From contig OY282605.1 of the NCBI GenBank assembly GCA_958298945.1, positions 112,774,267 to 112,838,266 on the forward strand: 64,000 nucleotides of DNA. Direction: 5' to 3'. Of the stretch, positions 1-12,310 are shown piece after piece; the stretch's first letter is position 1, and each line of letters begins with the position of its first letter. Both the position numbers and the translations under genes were made by a program. Below the pieces are notes generated by a model, which was not told where the DNA came from, made no database searches, and was given only the letters and a program-made list of their open reading frames with translations. The stretch is from Atherix ibis. Taxonomy: Eukaryota; Arthropoda; Insecta; Diptera; Athericidae.

Positions 1-904
1 GCAAAAGATTTATTCTCAAAATTCTTTTACTGTTTGTTCATTCTTTACTCCAAGACATATAGTTTGTCTTAATTGAATTGTATTTATTTTTAGTTTTATT
101 TTTTGGGATTTAACATTTGTAAAAAGATACAATTTTCAATAAATTTGTGTGAGAGTTGATCGAGAGAACGAATAAGTTCAAGGAAAATCGGTTTGTGTCT
201 GAGATAACAGAATACTGTGCCTAAAAGTTGGTAATCAAACCAAATTTTTTGCTCAATAATCACTAACGTCTTTTGCGGGTCTTTCTTATCCTGCAAGACT
301 TAGAATCGAAATAGTTTTAAAAAGTTTTCTCCCATATAAATTAAAAAATATTCCTTTTATCCTTGTTATTGTTGTTTTTATTCTAATTTTTTTTTGTAAA
401 CATTTGAGACGATTTGTATTCTCTTAATTTTTTTTCTTACAATAAAATTTTTTTCTCAACTCTAGTTTGTAGTAGAAATAACAAGAAATTTTTTATTGCT
501 GCCATCACATTTGATTTTCTCTGTTATTTTTGTTAAAGAAAAACATTTTTTTTTTTATTTAAAAGAAGTCAGACGACACTCAGTCTTGCATGTAATTTGT
601 TACTTTTAAGTATGTTTTTCCTAATCTATTTATACTCGTATATGAAGAAAAAAAATTGCTGTTGTTTGGTTTTTTTTTTTTTGATAAAATTTTTCTTGTT
701 TGTTATTTTAGGATTGTTGTATGAAGAGAATAGCAATTTGCCCATGAACTTGTCTTCTTACGGAAGATGAGATTCATTACAAGACGAATTAGAAGCAGTT
801 TAGATTGGTATGTAGTGACTGTACCCAGGAACGTAGGCTATTTTTTCTTAGATTTTTTGTTTGTTTAAATTTTAATAGAACATATTCTGTTTGGTTGGTT
901 GATT
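1..904. other. Gene-free AT-rich stretch
   Basis: Long T and A runs dominate on both strands. A 66-codon minus-strand frame near 96-296 shows no motif I recognise and has the lysine, isoleucine and phenylalanine bias expected of AT-rich noise. I see no repeat or regulatory signal that I would defend. Confidence 0.6.
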
Positions 905-1274
905 TTGTAGCAATTTGTCAGCTTTCAGTAAGTAAATTTGGCTAATATTCAAAAAGAAATCAGACTTAAAAGGATGCCTACAACAACATAAACAAGTTCA
1001 TTTATATTTTTGCGCTCCTAATGAAAATATTATCAAATCCTATTTATTCCCTTTCTTCTTTTCATGTACTAAACAATCGGGGAAAAAAACTTAATAAACT
1101 TTTTATTCCTAGTATTAATAGCAGCGAAGTTGATTAAGAATTATCCATTTTGTAGCTCTCTAATTTAGGATTTATCAAAGAAATTTTTTATTTATGCCAT
1201 TTTATATTATGGATTATTTTAAAGACTAAAAAACGTGATAATTCTGAAATAGTCACATTGCGCTAATTTTTCAA

Positions 1275-1550
1275 ACAAAATTTTCTTCGGCGATGAGGCT
1301 CATTTTTTGCTTGGTGGATACGTTAATTTGCCATATATGAGGCTCTAGAAACCTACAAGTATCTGTGGAGAAGGAAATATAGCCAAAAAAGAGTGATACA
1401 TTTAGTTTTAGGTATTATAGGTCCGAGTTTTTTTTTAAATTAAAGAAGGAGAAGCATTTGCCGCCTATTCTGAGCTCTATGGTTGTATGATAAGTAACTG
1501 TTTTTGGCCTCAACTTTAAGATTTTAATCCGGACTATATTTGGTTTTAAC
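1275..1550 (+). pseudogene. Tc1/mariner-type transposase fragment, copy 1
   Basis: This is a broken piece of a DDE transposase, the nuclease that cuts and rejoins transposon ends. In one frame the sequence reads KIFFGDEAHFLLGGYVN, the first catalytic-aspartate block of the insect mariner-like lineage whose N-terminal helix-turn-helix is catalogued as DUF4817. After a frame change the next block reads NCHI*GS, matching the usual NCRIWGS with Trp mutated to stop. It is followed by a segment matching the typical VTVNGERYRAMITDFF region (here about 1450-1515, ending in a Trp-Phe). The second catalytic block is cut off just after its WF. In-frame stops and at least two frameshifts make it non-functional. 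The match is to family consensus by eye. Confidence 0.75.
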
Positions 1551-1944
1551 TAGAATAAGTAATTTCAAGAATTACTGATGTTAATTGGCCTCCACAATAC
1601 TGAAATTTGACTCTATAACACAAAAGAATGCCAACAACATGAACAATTTCATTTACGCTTGTACGTTTCTAATGAAAATATATGCAAACAATCGGGAAAA
1701 AAAACTAAATTAACTTTTTATTCCTAGAATTAATAGTAGAGAATGCCAGTGTAGGAATTTGATAAACGATTATCCATTTTATAGCGTTAAAAGTATAGAT
1801 CCCTAATTTAAGTGTTATCAAACAATTTTTTTATTAAAATTAATATTTGTTTAGTTTAAACCACTCCATTTTATATTATGGATTATTTTAAACACCAATA
1901 AAAAGTGGTAATTCTGAAATAGTCACATTGCGCTAATTTTTCAA

Positions 1945-2225
1945 ACAAAATTTTCTTCGGCGATGAGGCTCATTTCTTGCTTGGTGGTTACGTTATTTTG
2001 CCATATATGAGGCTCTAAAAACCTACAAGTATCTGTGGAGAAGGATATGTAGACAAAAACAAGAGTGATAATTTTAGTTTTTAGATATCATGGGGCCGAG
2101 TTTCTTTGAAATTAAAGAAGGAGAAGCAGTTACCGCTTATTCTGAGCTCGATGGTCGTATGATAAGTAACTGTTTTTGGACCTCAACTTAAAGATTTTAA
2201 TCCGGACTATATGTGGTTTTAATCT
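1945..2225 (+). pseudogene. Tc1/mariner-type transposase fragment, copy 2
   Basis: This is the duplicate of the fragment at 1275-1550, with the same order of blocks: the GDEAHF catalytic block at about 1955-1975, the NCHI block, and the GEA..Y.E region ending in a Trp-Phe near 2215. It shares the frameshift between the first and second blocks, so that damage predates the duplication. It also differs by several substitutions and small indels. It has no start, no end and several stops. It is one of at least seven pieces of this transposase type in the window. Confidence 0.75.
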
Positions 2226-2240
2226 ATTACACTATTTTTG

Positions 2241-5200
2241 TCAAATCCCGCAAAAAAAAGATCGTGTTAATTCAGACAATTTTCAAATTTTAAGGTATTT
2301 ATCTAATAACTGATATGTAGTCTAAACTTGTAGGAACCATTGTTAGTTTATTTATATTGCATGTAAGAAATAAAAATATAATAAAGTAAACTCTTTTTAT
2401 ATAATAAAATAAAAGTCCGAAGACCATATAAGATAAGTTATTGGCCTAAATTTCACACTATCAACAAAAAAAAGATCAGATTTATTTTTATAATATATTT
2501 ATTGTTTTTAGATTGATTTCTGTTTTATTTAAATTTATTTTTAACTAACAATATATAATTTCCTCTTTTTATTCTTCTTGCAGATTTAATCAAATTCTTC
2601 TATTAAAATAATTCCGTTCTTAAATATTGTTTATTCGAAAGTTTTCATTTATTTTTCTCAAAAAATTCCATTCTAAAATAATGAAAAATTACATTTTATT
2701 TAATATTAATTATTTACAATTTATCTGCAAAATGATTAAATTGTTCCTTGGATTTATTTTTATTAATGACTATGTCGTCATTTTGTATTTGGTTTAATTT
2801 ATCAAAATCATTTTTGTTATTAATTTAATTTAACAATAAAGATCAAATGAAAAAATGTGATTTTTTTAAGAAAAGAAGAAGAAGAAAAATTGTCTTAAAT
2901 AAAAAATGTATTTTTGGTTGAAAATTTAAATTTTTTTTACCAAAAAAGTGCCAAGCAATTTATTGCTATTTTAGATAAGCGATTAGCGAGAGTGATTTTT
3001 TTTTAAAACCTCGTGCATAGTGAAAATTAAATTTTATTTTCGTTAATTTTCAACTGATTGAAAAAATAAATGTTATAGCACAAAACATCTGTCCACAGAC
3101 CTAACCTAATTTAAATGTTCAATGAATGAGAACTTCTTATAAAAGTTACGATAAAAATTGGATTTTTTTTAAAGAGAAATTAAAAGAAAAAAAATTCAAC
3201 TAAATTTTAAATAAATTATTTTACCATTTTATATTAATATTTATAATTATTTATTTTTAAACAAATAACAACACCACCAAATTACGATCAACGTAACCAA
3301 TAAATATCAGGAATTGATCAACGACTATCGGCCGATTTATAACCAATCAGAACGGAGTAGGTGGACAAAAAAATTATGTTCAATTAATTGTTAATTTACG
3401 ATATTTACAAGAGCACGCACGTTATGTGCATATAAATAATGGTAGAATCATTCAGGAGACGAGTTGGCAGCCCACCGTCACCAGTCGATGGTGTAGAGAC
3501 AAGCGAAAAAGGGAATATCTAGTGGCATCGATTCGGAAAGGTGGCGTCATGTATCCCATACTATTTACATGAAGTTTCGCCAGCGCAAATGACTTATTTT
3601 ACTCAATACACTACTACCCGCTCACCCCACCCCCTCGTTCAATTATTGTGACTCTATTTTCAATACCGAACAAACGCCTTACCTGAGTAAGGTGCTCTCA
3701 AAACCGAAGATGATAAATTCTTTTACTATGCAAATGTTAGAAGGAAGATATTAAAGGTTCTACGACTGAGGGATTCTCATCCATAACAGGTGGGCGTCTT
3801 CACTATTTGCATTGAAATTGTTTTATTATTTATTTGGAGTTAATTGATTTCTGTTGTTTATTGAGTGTCCTTTAGTCTGTTGACGTTGCTAGTTGCCATT
3901 CTTCGAGTTCTTCTTGCTCTCCTTTTATATTTGCAATAATTTCTTAAAGATAATTTTTTTTTATTACCCACTATGCCAATGTCTGGAAAATGTTGTGAAG
4001 TATCGTCTCTGATCAACTAGCGAAAAAAACGCAGACGATACCAATAGGCCAATAAGGTTAATAGCGGATAAATTAAAATAGTTGCGATCACGCATGACCT
4101 GTACTAAATAACACTATCAGATCTTGGAGTCTACAAGCACTATTCAGTCTAGAATACATTATCTTTTCGGTCCTAACCACAAAGTGTTAGTTTTGTTGGT
4201 GCACACCTTATCCTAATGGCTTCGAAATCTATGCAAATTCTCTTTGATGTCACTCGGTCGACTCGATAGTGTCGCAGTTATCGCCCAGATTATAACTAAG
4301 CATCGTTCCCTCCTTCAGAAAATTTACAAAGATCCTATTTGCGATCACGTACTTGACCTTATCCATGGCCAAATAGGGTTTTCATGTTTTCGATTTCTAT
4401 TGAATGCAGTTGTCTTTGGTGCATCTTTGGCCTGTAGCCCCAATTGCCTCATGATACTATTGCCCTCTTACCGAGGCTCGTAAATTAAAATCGTCTACAA
4501 GTGATTTATTTCGTGTTAGTATAATGGCTTCACTTAACATGAATCTTTACGACGATAGACATATAAAATTTAACCAAGATCCTTATTCTATTTTAAGAAT
4601 AATTTTTTTCCCTATCCTTTCTTCTATTATTACTTAGAGATTATTCATGGTTAATTAAATTTTATGTTGGCGTGATTGTAAGCTTTTATTTTTAGATGAT
4701 TTCATTATCATTTTTAAAAACTATAACAACATAAAAATGGTAAAATTCCTACTATTAAATACTCATTTAAATTGCGAATCTGTGAATTTCAAAAATTTCC
4801 TATCATAAATGTGTCTATGATAATAATATGAATACTGTTTTATTAAGGCACACCTTATAAAAATGTTAACCATTTTAGATTTATTGATCGCAGCTAATAG
4901 TGTTTCTATTCTCTTGTTTTTTTTTTTTTTTTTTTTTTTTAAAAATACTATAAAATTTGCCTAAACCTTTGTATTTATTTTGATAGTAAAATATTAAAAA
5001 GATCAAAATCGTAAAATTGTCAAGATCATTTCTTGTCTACAGTAGAAATTACTAGTTTTTAAGAAAGGCTCCCAAATTATACTATTTGAATAATGAATAA
5101 TTTTAGTTATGATGGCCCCCCAAAATTTTTTTAAAGAAATAATTTCTGAACTTTTCGAATTAAAATTTGATAAAGATGAAGATCAAAATCGAGTGCGTTG

Positions 5201-7440
5201 AACTTGAAAAGAAAGGAGGAATACCAAATCTTGACCCCATCTTATCAATAACAAAAAATGTTTAACACAAAATTTACCATTTTTCACAAAGTTTCAGTGG
5301 ATTTCTTTGCACTTAAAAAAAACTCACCAATTGCATAAAAGTGAAATTACTTAATTCACCTTCCAATTATCTTCTTAATTTGTAGTCTCAGTTGTAAGTG
5401 CATTCGGACAATTCAATTTCGTTTTTATCGACGGTGCCCTATCCGATCAGTTGTTGATGGCAAACGATAAGATTACAAATCAATACAAACCAAAAGCACA
5501 CAAATCGAACTGACCTATCATCATAAGTACGCGTCACTATCGGAATAATATTAACCAATATGGGGATCGTTATGGTCAACCATTCGTGTTCGATGCGATA
5601 ATGGAGGAGGTACTTGTCCGCATAGACTTGTTAGCTGTAAGTAGGTGCTCGCAGAGACGATGGCTGGTTTTATGGAATCTAAATAGCGACGACACGGAAT
5701 TCGATGAGTATCGACAACGATTTAGCGATCTGAACCGGCACCTCAGCCGTATATGTTAGGATGACGTGCCAATGTTTGTAAACACGACAAGGTAATTGGC
5801 AGTCGACGCACGACAATGTTGACTTTGGAAGTCTCCGTAATTCAGACTAGCCAACTTTTCTCTACCATTCCAAGACTGTCACTCTGGGTCTCTGTACGGT
5901 GGAAAAAACGTGACGAGATCTTAATCGATAGCCGAGCAATAGTTGATGGATCGATTAGCGTGATCTATATTGACACCGTGCACTGATTTGTTACAAAACA
6001 AACTATATCGGGCCATCCACCCATTAATGATAAATTATTATACGATCCGAACTTGAGCTGCAGTTCCATTTCAGAGTGTTGGGAACAAATCAGCCTTTTC
6101 TGGATATCCTAAACCGTATAAGTACTTATTAAAAACAACCCAACTAGTCGGCAAGATCAATTATTTAGAATATTTCCTGAATCTGACAATTCCTTCGCAG
6201 ATAAATCGTGTTAAATTCAAACAGAAATTTCTTCTAAAACATAATTAATAATATTTCTTAAGACCCATCAAATTATACTCACGGAGTAGGAATATTCTTG
6301 AATACTGGATTATTCCTGTTTTCAGTTTATTTAAAATCATTCTCAAAGAAGGCGATCATATGGGAGAAATTTTATTGAAAATCATTTAAAATTTTCAATC
6401 TGCCATTTATTACCGTATGATAGTTATGATGATATGAAAATAACCGAACGTCCCACTTATTGACACTTTATTTATTAAAACAACATTTTTCCATACTAAA
6501 TTGAATTATCTTTTTCACTATTGATCAAAAAAATAGGCATGCTGTGCGTTGAAGATTGAAAAGAATCGAAAATGAATTTTTTTTCTACTCTATGAAATCT
6601 TATGAGGTAGATCAGAAGATACTTTTTTATTTTTATGTCAACAAAACTATTGAAAGCAAAACTCGTAGAGTGTACAATATAAAAAGCCAAAAAAAAAAGA
6701 TTATCACAAAAATCCTACCTTTTTTAATATTCAAAAAAAAATTAATATAATTCCATTTATCTGCCCATAGACCTATCTATCTATAGCGGTCTATTCGTTG
6801 AGAAGTCTTTTCTGCAAAAAAGCTCATCAACCGCCTAGTAATAATTATCCCATAATTTTCGAAAATTGGAAATAAAAAATAATATTTAATTTATTGTATA
6901 TTTTATGACACATAATCAATAAAATGGTATGTAAATTAAAAAGAATTATGGTCATAAGTATAATTTGTTCATTTCAACTCAAAAATATGAAATGTAAATT
7001 TTCTTTTCGTTTAAAATGCGATTTTCTTAAGTGCCTACTGTGAAATTAATTGAAATTAATTGAAATTTAAGATTAGTTAAAAAGTTGTTTTTTTGGTTTT
7101 GGGAAAAAATAATTTTTAATAAACATTTCGATTATCATTTAAATGTAAATTAATTTTACTTTTTATATAAAATAAATTTTCGGAAATAAACATTTAAAAT
7201 GTAAAAAAATTTTTTGAGATATTTTCGTGTACAGCAAGTTTTCTTCTATATTTTATTTAATAGAATTTTGTAAGACAAAATTTATACCAATTTATAACTT
7301 TTTCTTCAAATATCATAAATAAATAAATAGTATTACGAATAGAATTCATAATAAATAATAATAATAAAATCTTTATTTTCATCTCGTACCTACATGATAT
7401 AAAGAAAATTCAATATATATTAAAATAGCATCAAAATTTA
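2241..7440. other. Long stretch without a recognisable gene
   Basis: The sequence is mostly AT-rich with a somewhat GC-richer patch at about 3380-6100. The short frame at 4244-4483 (79 codons) has no motif I recognise. Positions 4917-4940 are an uninterrupted run of 24 T. A TATAAATA box lies near 3431 with a TCATTCAG sequence about 20 bases downstream, which is too close for a standard TATA-initiator pair. Near 7320-7372 there is an AAT-rich simple repeat. Nothing else is supportable. Confidence 0.55.
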
Positions 7441-7444
7441 TTAA

Positions 7445-8440
7445 CAAAAACATTCAATATACCCAGTCACATCCCCTACGTAGAACCGACGCAACATGGC
7501 CAAAGACAGACAAACGAAGAATAGATGGTTTTGCTGACCATTTAACTGAAACTTTTAAGCCACACAATCACATACAAGACGAACCTTGCGAGACTTTTTT
7601 TGCACCTTCCGCGGGTAAAAACCTCATTTATCGGCTACGCAACAAAAAATCCTCGGACTATGATTTTATAACTTCCGATATATTAAAGTAAACTATCTAG
7701 AAAAGCATTCTTTTTGCATTATAATTTCCTGAACTTTGGAAATTTGCTATAAATAAAAATTATCCATAAGCCAAAAATGTCTACTCAACTTCCTTTATCT
7801 TATAGACCTATCAGAATAAAATAATTGACTTTAAAATGGGTTTTATGCCATCCTCGATTATTTCCTTATAATCAAATCCTACCTCTCGGGGCGATATTTG
7901 CAGGTAGTTGGGAATGCCGAACATTCTGATATATCGTGTATGCAAGTAAGTGTTCCTCAAGTTAGTATTCTAGGTCCTTTATTATACAATATCTACATTA
8001 GTGATATTCCAACAAACAATAAGAACCTGATAGCAACGTATGTTGATGATACTGCTGTCATAACTCATCACCAAAACCCTATCAAACCCATATTTACTCC
8101 CTTCAAGAATGGTCTAAATAGTGAGAAGTGAAAGTCAAGAACCAACTCCTTCCATAACCTTGAGGGGCAACATTATTCCACCAAAAGATGAAGTACGTAA
8201 GAGCAAACTAACAATCTACACCAAATTTATACTTTACAATAGAGCACTGAAGCCAATTTGGACGTACGGACTTTAACTTTGGGTTCGACGAAGCAATTTA
8301 ACTCCCTCTAAATCCAATTACTACAATCTAGAATGCTCCATATTATGTATCCTTTTTTACATAAACTGGTCATTTCCGGCTGCACAGCCATCATAATCCT
8401 CTTTTTTATGAAATATCTTCAACTACCCCTCCAATGAACA
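7445..8440 (+). pseudogene. Jockey-like non-LTR retrotransposon ORF2 relic (reverse transcriptase)
   Basis: This is a decayed piece of the polyprotein that primes and copies retrotransposon RNA at a chromosomal nick. About 7455-7690 reads as the pre-RT linker (DKRRIDGFADHLTETFKPH) followed by NKKSSDYDFITSDILK, matching the family's NKKAPGYD.IT..ILK. The longest open part (7898-8131) carries VPQVSILGPLLYNIY (usual VPQGSVLGPLLY) and then the catalytic box ATYVDDTAVITHH with both aspartates intact. About 8225-8300 matches the downstream LKPIWTYG.QLWG thumb segment. The fingers/palm region between ILK and VPQ is mostly missing, and stops and frameshifts separate the blocks. The element is therefore dead and internally deleted. 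Endonuclease and 5' end are absent. Confidence 0.85.
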
Positions 8441-8639
8441 CCCAATGACGTCTGAAAAGGAAATCGCCTCGTGACCTTTTAATCTCTTAAAATCATCACT
8501 ACATACAGCAAAATATATTAGATAAGTGGAGTATCTTTCTTCATTCTATTATAAACACGCGCTTTTGGCAGCAGAACCGACAACTTAGGAGGTATTAAAC
8601 ATTATCAGCGAGGTCATCTCAACTGTCAAAAACTGGAGC

Positions 8640-8886
8640 AGTAAAAACCTCGGTTCCACCATGTTTGTAGGAAACGAAAATGTAACCCAAATAGCTCCGA
8701 AAGATTCTATGAAAATCGTGGGTTTATTTATAACCGCAATAATATTTAAAGGGCTGATATTGTCATAGACACAAGCTAGGTCAGGAATTCAAATAAGAGT
8801 AAATCCATTTACGCACAAATCCTCTAAACCAGCATTATATAATTTGTCTAGCAACAAATTATGATTTACCATATCAAATGCCTAAA
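8640..8886 (-). pseudogene. Non-LTR reverse transcriptase fragment (CR1/BS-like), minus strand
   Basis: Read on the minus strand from 8886 downward, the sequence gives FDMVNHNLLLDKLYNAG, a clear match to the RT palm motif AFD.VNH..LL.KL...G. A neighbouring frame then gives GFVRKWIYSYLNS, matching the G(I/F)....W..SYL.NR block that follows in CR1- and jockey-type enzymes. Similarity fades below about 8690. The fragment starts abruptly at the left TIR of the element at 8888. It lies tail to tail with the jockey-like relic at 7445-8440 on the other strand and comes from a different family. No catalytic FADD box is present in what remains. Confidence 0.65.
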
Positions 8887-8887
8887 C

Positions 8888-9798
8888 CTTAGATTACACT
8901 ATGCGTATAATGCACGATTTTCTCCTGCAAATACTTCGCTGTCAAATCATTTAATTCTACGAGCAATTCGCCTGTATGTAAATTAATCGTGTGAGTGCAC
9001 GATAATTGCGCGTAGACGTGCAAATTTCGCACATGGCAGAAAGTAGGAGGAGCAGTGCTTGCTCTTAGATGTATTAAATATGACGTCGTTCCTATTGCTC
9101 TTGGCTAACTCATAATCATTTTGCCGTCTTTTATTTTGAGATTTGATAATTTCCACATTTACTGGACGCCTGCATATTCATTCATTCGTATTTATTTTAT
9201 TTATAATCAATTTTATTTAATTAAAAATTAAATGCAAAGTTCACTGATAAAAATTAAAAAAAAAAAATAAAAAGTAGTTCAGCATAGTGTATAGAAAAAA
9301 TTGTTCACGTATATATTTAAAAATATATTTAATAAAATGACAATACTAGTGGGATATGAAATCTTTATATTGAAATTAATAATATATTAAATGTTTAAAT
9401 AAAATATAAAATGTTTATGAAAATAAATAAACGAAATGAAATAATCAAAATAACTAAGTCAATGTGAAAACGTCATTTATATTATAAATAAAATAAAATA
9501 GGAACTACAGCGACCAACTAGAACTTTCCATTTTAGATATTCAAACCGTTTAGAATATCTAAAATGTAGTCAAATATGTTGAAATTCCAAGCAAGCAATT
9601 TGCTTTGAATGGTTCGAATTTGTCGCGATCAATTTGTGCAAGTCGAGTGCCCGATTTTTGTTTTCGGCGAACTTGCACAATCCCGTACACGCGCAAAATT
9701 CGTACATGTACGCGTATATATTGTAGTTCACTGTCAGACGCGTAAAAAGGGGTAATTTCACCTTTAGATCGTGTATTAGACGCACTATATAATCTAAG
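8888..9798. mobile_element. Non-autonomous TIR element, about 0.9 kb, copy A
   Basis: The ends are inverted repeats: 8888-8918 on the plus strand and 9768-9798 on the minus strand both begin CTTAGATTA and agree at 25 of 31 positions. A diverged relative lies at 53389-54170 with the same order of internal landmarks. These are a subterminal TCGCTGTCAAAT block, a central segment with TAATAAAATGACA followed by GGGATATGAAAT, and AGCGACCAACTAGAA. The G+C-richer subterminal parts contain CGCGTA/TACGCG-type blocks in inverted orientation. I see no transposase motif in any frame; the 71-codon minus frame at 9570-9785 follows the subterminal repeat and is unlikely to be a protein. The target-site duplication is unclear, so the superfamily cannot be assigned. 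Confidence 0.75.
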
Positions 9799-11840
9799 AT
9801 TTAGTAAAATTTCATAAAAAATAAATGTTAAAACATCAACAATATTTAGGGAAATTTGCCTTGAAAGTTGAAACTGAGATTTAGCATTGAATTCTTTATA
9901 GCCTCAAATATCCTAATATTGAGCACGGAGTTAAAAATGGTTTGAAGATGAAGAAGTAAATAGATTAGGAAATGTGGAATCCTGGAAGACAGGAGATTTT
10001 TAATAGCTTTTCACTGAGAATATTCAGTCTGCCATTAAAAAAGTAGAAAGAAAAATGATTTTGCTTTGATATCTTGGCAAATTGGGGTACTACGATCAGT
10101 GAAAATTTACCTAAAAAAAAATACTCAAATAAGATCAAATCTATTCAAACATTGTCAGTCATTTTGAAAATAAATTAAAATATGGCTGATATGTTTAAAT
10201 TAAAAATTTAAAAAAAAATTTTTTTTGTTTGTATTTTTTGTTGTTGGAAAATTAACTTAATGCATCTTAAAAATTCACTAACAGGATGCTATATGAAAAA
10301 ACTGCAATACTATAATTTGATTGTTTTTTTGAATTTCTAAAAAAATTGGGAAAAAATTTCATTCTAAAAAAAGCTTGATAAAAATAGTCGCCTTCAAATT
10401 GTTTGTATAAATTAAATAAGAACAAATTTATTCTTTCGAAATAGTCAATAGTGTCATTCATAATGTCAATTATTGAAAAAGAACTAAAATTCCAACAATT
10501 ATTTATCACCACATAAATTCAGTGACTAAAATATATTGGGGAAACTTGATTTTTGACAGCCTTTATTGGAGCAATTATTTTTTTTATATTGAACCGACAA
10601 AAAAAACGATCGGAAATAAAAATTAAAATAATTACTTGGCCTAATTTTTCTTATTAGTATCTACCGTCAATATTTTCTTCTTGTATCTATTGGGTAATAA
10701 TTATCAAAGAGTAACAAGTGTTTATGAATGCTTCAAAAAGAGCATGAATGAATATTTAGTGATAATTAATAAAAATGAATGAAATTATTACAAAAACCTC
10801 ATCTTGAGAGTGGAAGAATATTTGTTTGCTATAAACAAAAAATCGATTTTATATAATTTAAGAGAATATATTTTATAGAGATAACAAATTATTTAGGAAT
10901 TTGCAAAATTTTGTCATATTTTTGACTAATTGAAGTAAATAATATTTTTCCAAATATTATAACTTACCATAATAAATGAGCCCTTGTTTCTGTAAGTGGT
11001 ATAAATCCACTTATGAAAAAACCCAGTTAATGGTAGTTTTAGTCCGATGTAGATATGCTATTTTTATATGTATAATCCAACACTGATTGGTGTACGATTT
11101 AATTATAGATTAATTAAAAGAATTTAAGCTGTAAAATTATGTTTTTTTTTTATTTAATAAAAAATGTAATAGTAAAAATTTTTTTTTCTCAAGTGGAATA
11201 AGTTCGTTAAAAGCGAAACATATATGTTGTCTCGGAAGAGGTAGTATCTTATTGCTTGAAACAAAGTCAAAATATTACAACTAAAGACCATATTATAGCA
11301 TACAAAGCTCGCATAGATGTGGTTAAGGATCAGCTTACAATAAAATAAATATTATTGAGTATAAATTTCTATTATTTGGATTCACTTCTTCTAAAATAAA
11401 CAGAGATTTTGGCGTTGTGGAAACATTACTAAAGCAAAGTGAATATTTATTCCGGGAAACAATAGCTTTCTTTTCTATGAAATATAACTTGTTCAGTTAA
11501 TGTCAGTTCACTGTGACATATCAGTTAATTTATCGTATAAAAATCACCAAGTAAAGATAAAGCTCCTATCGCAATAGTAACGTGGATGATATGCTCACGA
11601 ACATTATTTTACTCGGTATGAAACACTTTATTTCACATAGAATTAAGAATGTCAGGCAAAATGAAAGAGCGTCGTTTGACTCGAACTTCAAAAGGGCTAT
11701 TGGGGGAAAAGATTTAAGCTTCTTGTCCTGTAGGATTAACCGTTTTGAGGAAAACCGGAACAGCCATAAATGACTGCATTAGTCTTATCCACGATAAGAA
11801 CGCCCTTCAAGTTCGTCATGACTAAAAGATAAGTAAAAAA
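9799..11840. other. Stretch without a recognisable gene
   Basis: AT-rich sequence with no convincing coding or repeat signal. The 81-codon minus frame near 10267-10512 is Phe/Asn/Ile-rich and matches nothing I know. A 63-codon plus frame at 11582-11773 lies just upstream of the RT relic that starts at 11841. It could be part of the same retroelement's linker between endonuclease and RT, but no motif proves it. Confidence 0.5.
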
Positions 11841-11920
11841 TACTACAGTGACACAGGGGTAGTAAACAGTTTTGGTCATTTGACATACTACAGTGACCCA
11901 GGGATAGTAAACAGTTTTGG
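11841..11920 (+). repeat. 45-bp in-frame direct duplication
   Basis: The segment at 11841-11875 is repeated at 11886-11920 with few changes, starting TACTACAGTGACCCAGGG or its close variant. The offset is 45 bases, exactly 15 codons. In the frame of the adjacent RT relic it reads YYSDTGVVNSFG and then YYSDPGIVNSFG. It lies in the linker just before the RT domain. Confidence 0.8.
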
Positions 11921-11924
11921 AAAA

Positions 11925-12310
11925 GAATCAAAAATTCCAGTTTTCAGCTCAAGAGACAATGCGAATTTGTTCCCGCATCTTCGTCTCTTCCAGATTGTGC
12001 CTTACCATCGCCTGTATTTGAGCGCGTAGAATTTTCTATGAGCCAAATTTATTTTCGCACTTGTACTATTGGAAAAGTCCTTAGATATATTGGTATACAC
12101 AAATCCACTGGTCCAAATGGTGTATACCACATCCACCCCTCCCCCCCACCCTATAATTCTGAAGAGCTATTCTTCTAACTACTGCATAAGTTTTCTCACC
12201 TATCATTTTCTTCTGGAATTTGTCCGCAAAGATCAAAAACAACCTTCTTTCAACCAATTCTCAAAAAAGGTGAGTCTCTTCCCCCTCCAATCAGGAAACG
12301 AGTATGAAAA
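11925..12310 (+). pseudogene. CR1/L2-like non-LTR reverse transcriptase relic (N-terminal part)
   Basis: About 11945-12060 matches the pre-RT segment FS..DKA.LFA..FA.NST, ending in the IRFRTR-like stretch (here AKFIFALVL). About 12070-12110 reads IGIHKSTGPNGVY, matching the RT motif LD..KASGPDGIP. About 12140-12290 follows with a segment corresponding to LKTC...L....FR..YSTG..P..WK, ending in KKGES (usual PIPKKGD). The 119-codon frame at 12069-12428 covers part of this, but shifts leave and re-enter the true frame. Nothing of the catalytic DD box is seen downstream, so the element is truncated. A homopolymer of C (CCCTCCCCCCC) interrupts the middle near 12138-12150. Confidence 0.7.

Larger units (their letters stand above)
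905..2240 (+). repeat. Direct tandem duplication of a decayed transposon fragment (about 0.66 kb per unit)
   Basis: Two similar segments lie head to tail, the first about 905-1555 and the second about 1557-2230. The offset is 670 bases at the shared stretch that starts GTCACATTGCGCTAATTTTT and about 655 bases near the left end. The difference is due mainly to extra AT-rich sequence near 1828-1870 in the second unit. Both units carry the same piece of a mariner-type transposase, described separately. The two copies are far more alike to each other than to the related relics at 26.1 and 37.6 kb. This suggests a local duplication after the element was already truncated, rather than two insertions; that order is inference. 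Confidence 0.8.

Noticed and set aside
3431..3470. TATAAATA with a downstream TCATTCAG as a core promoter
   Set aside because: The spacing to the initiator-like sequence is too short and no exon can be supported downstream.
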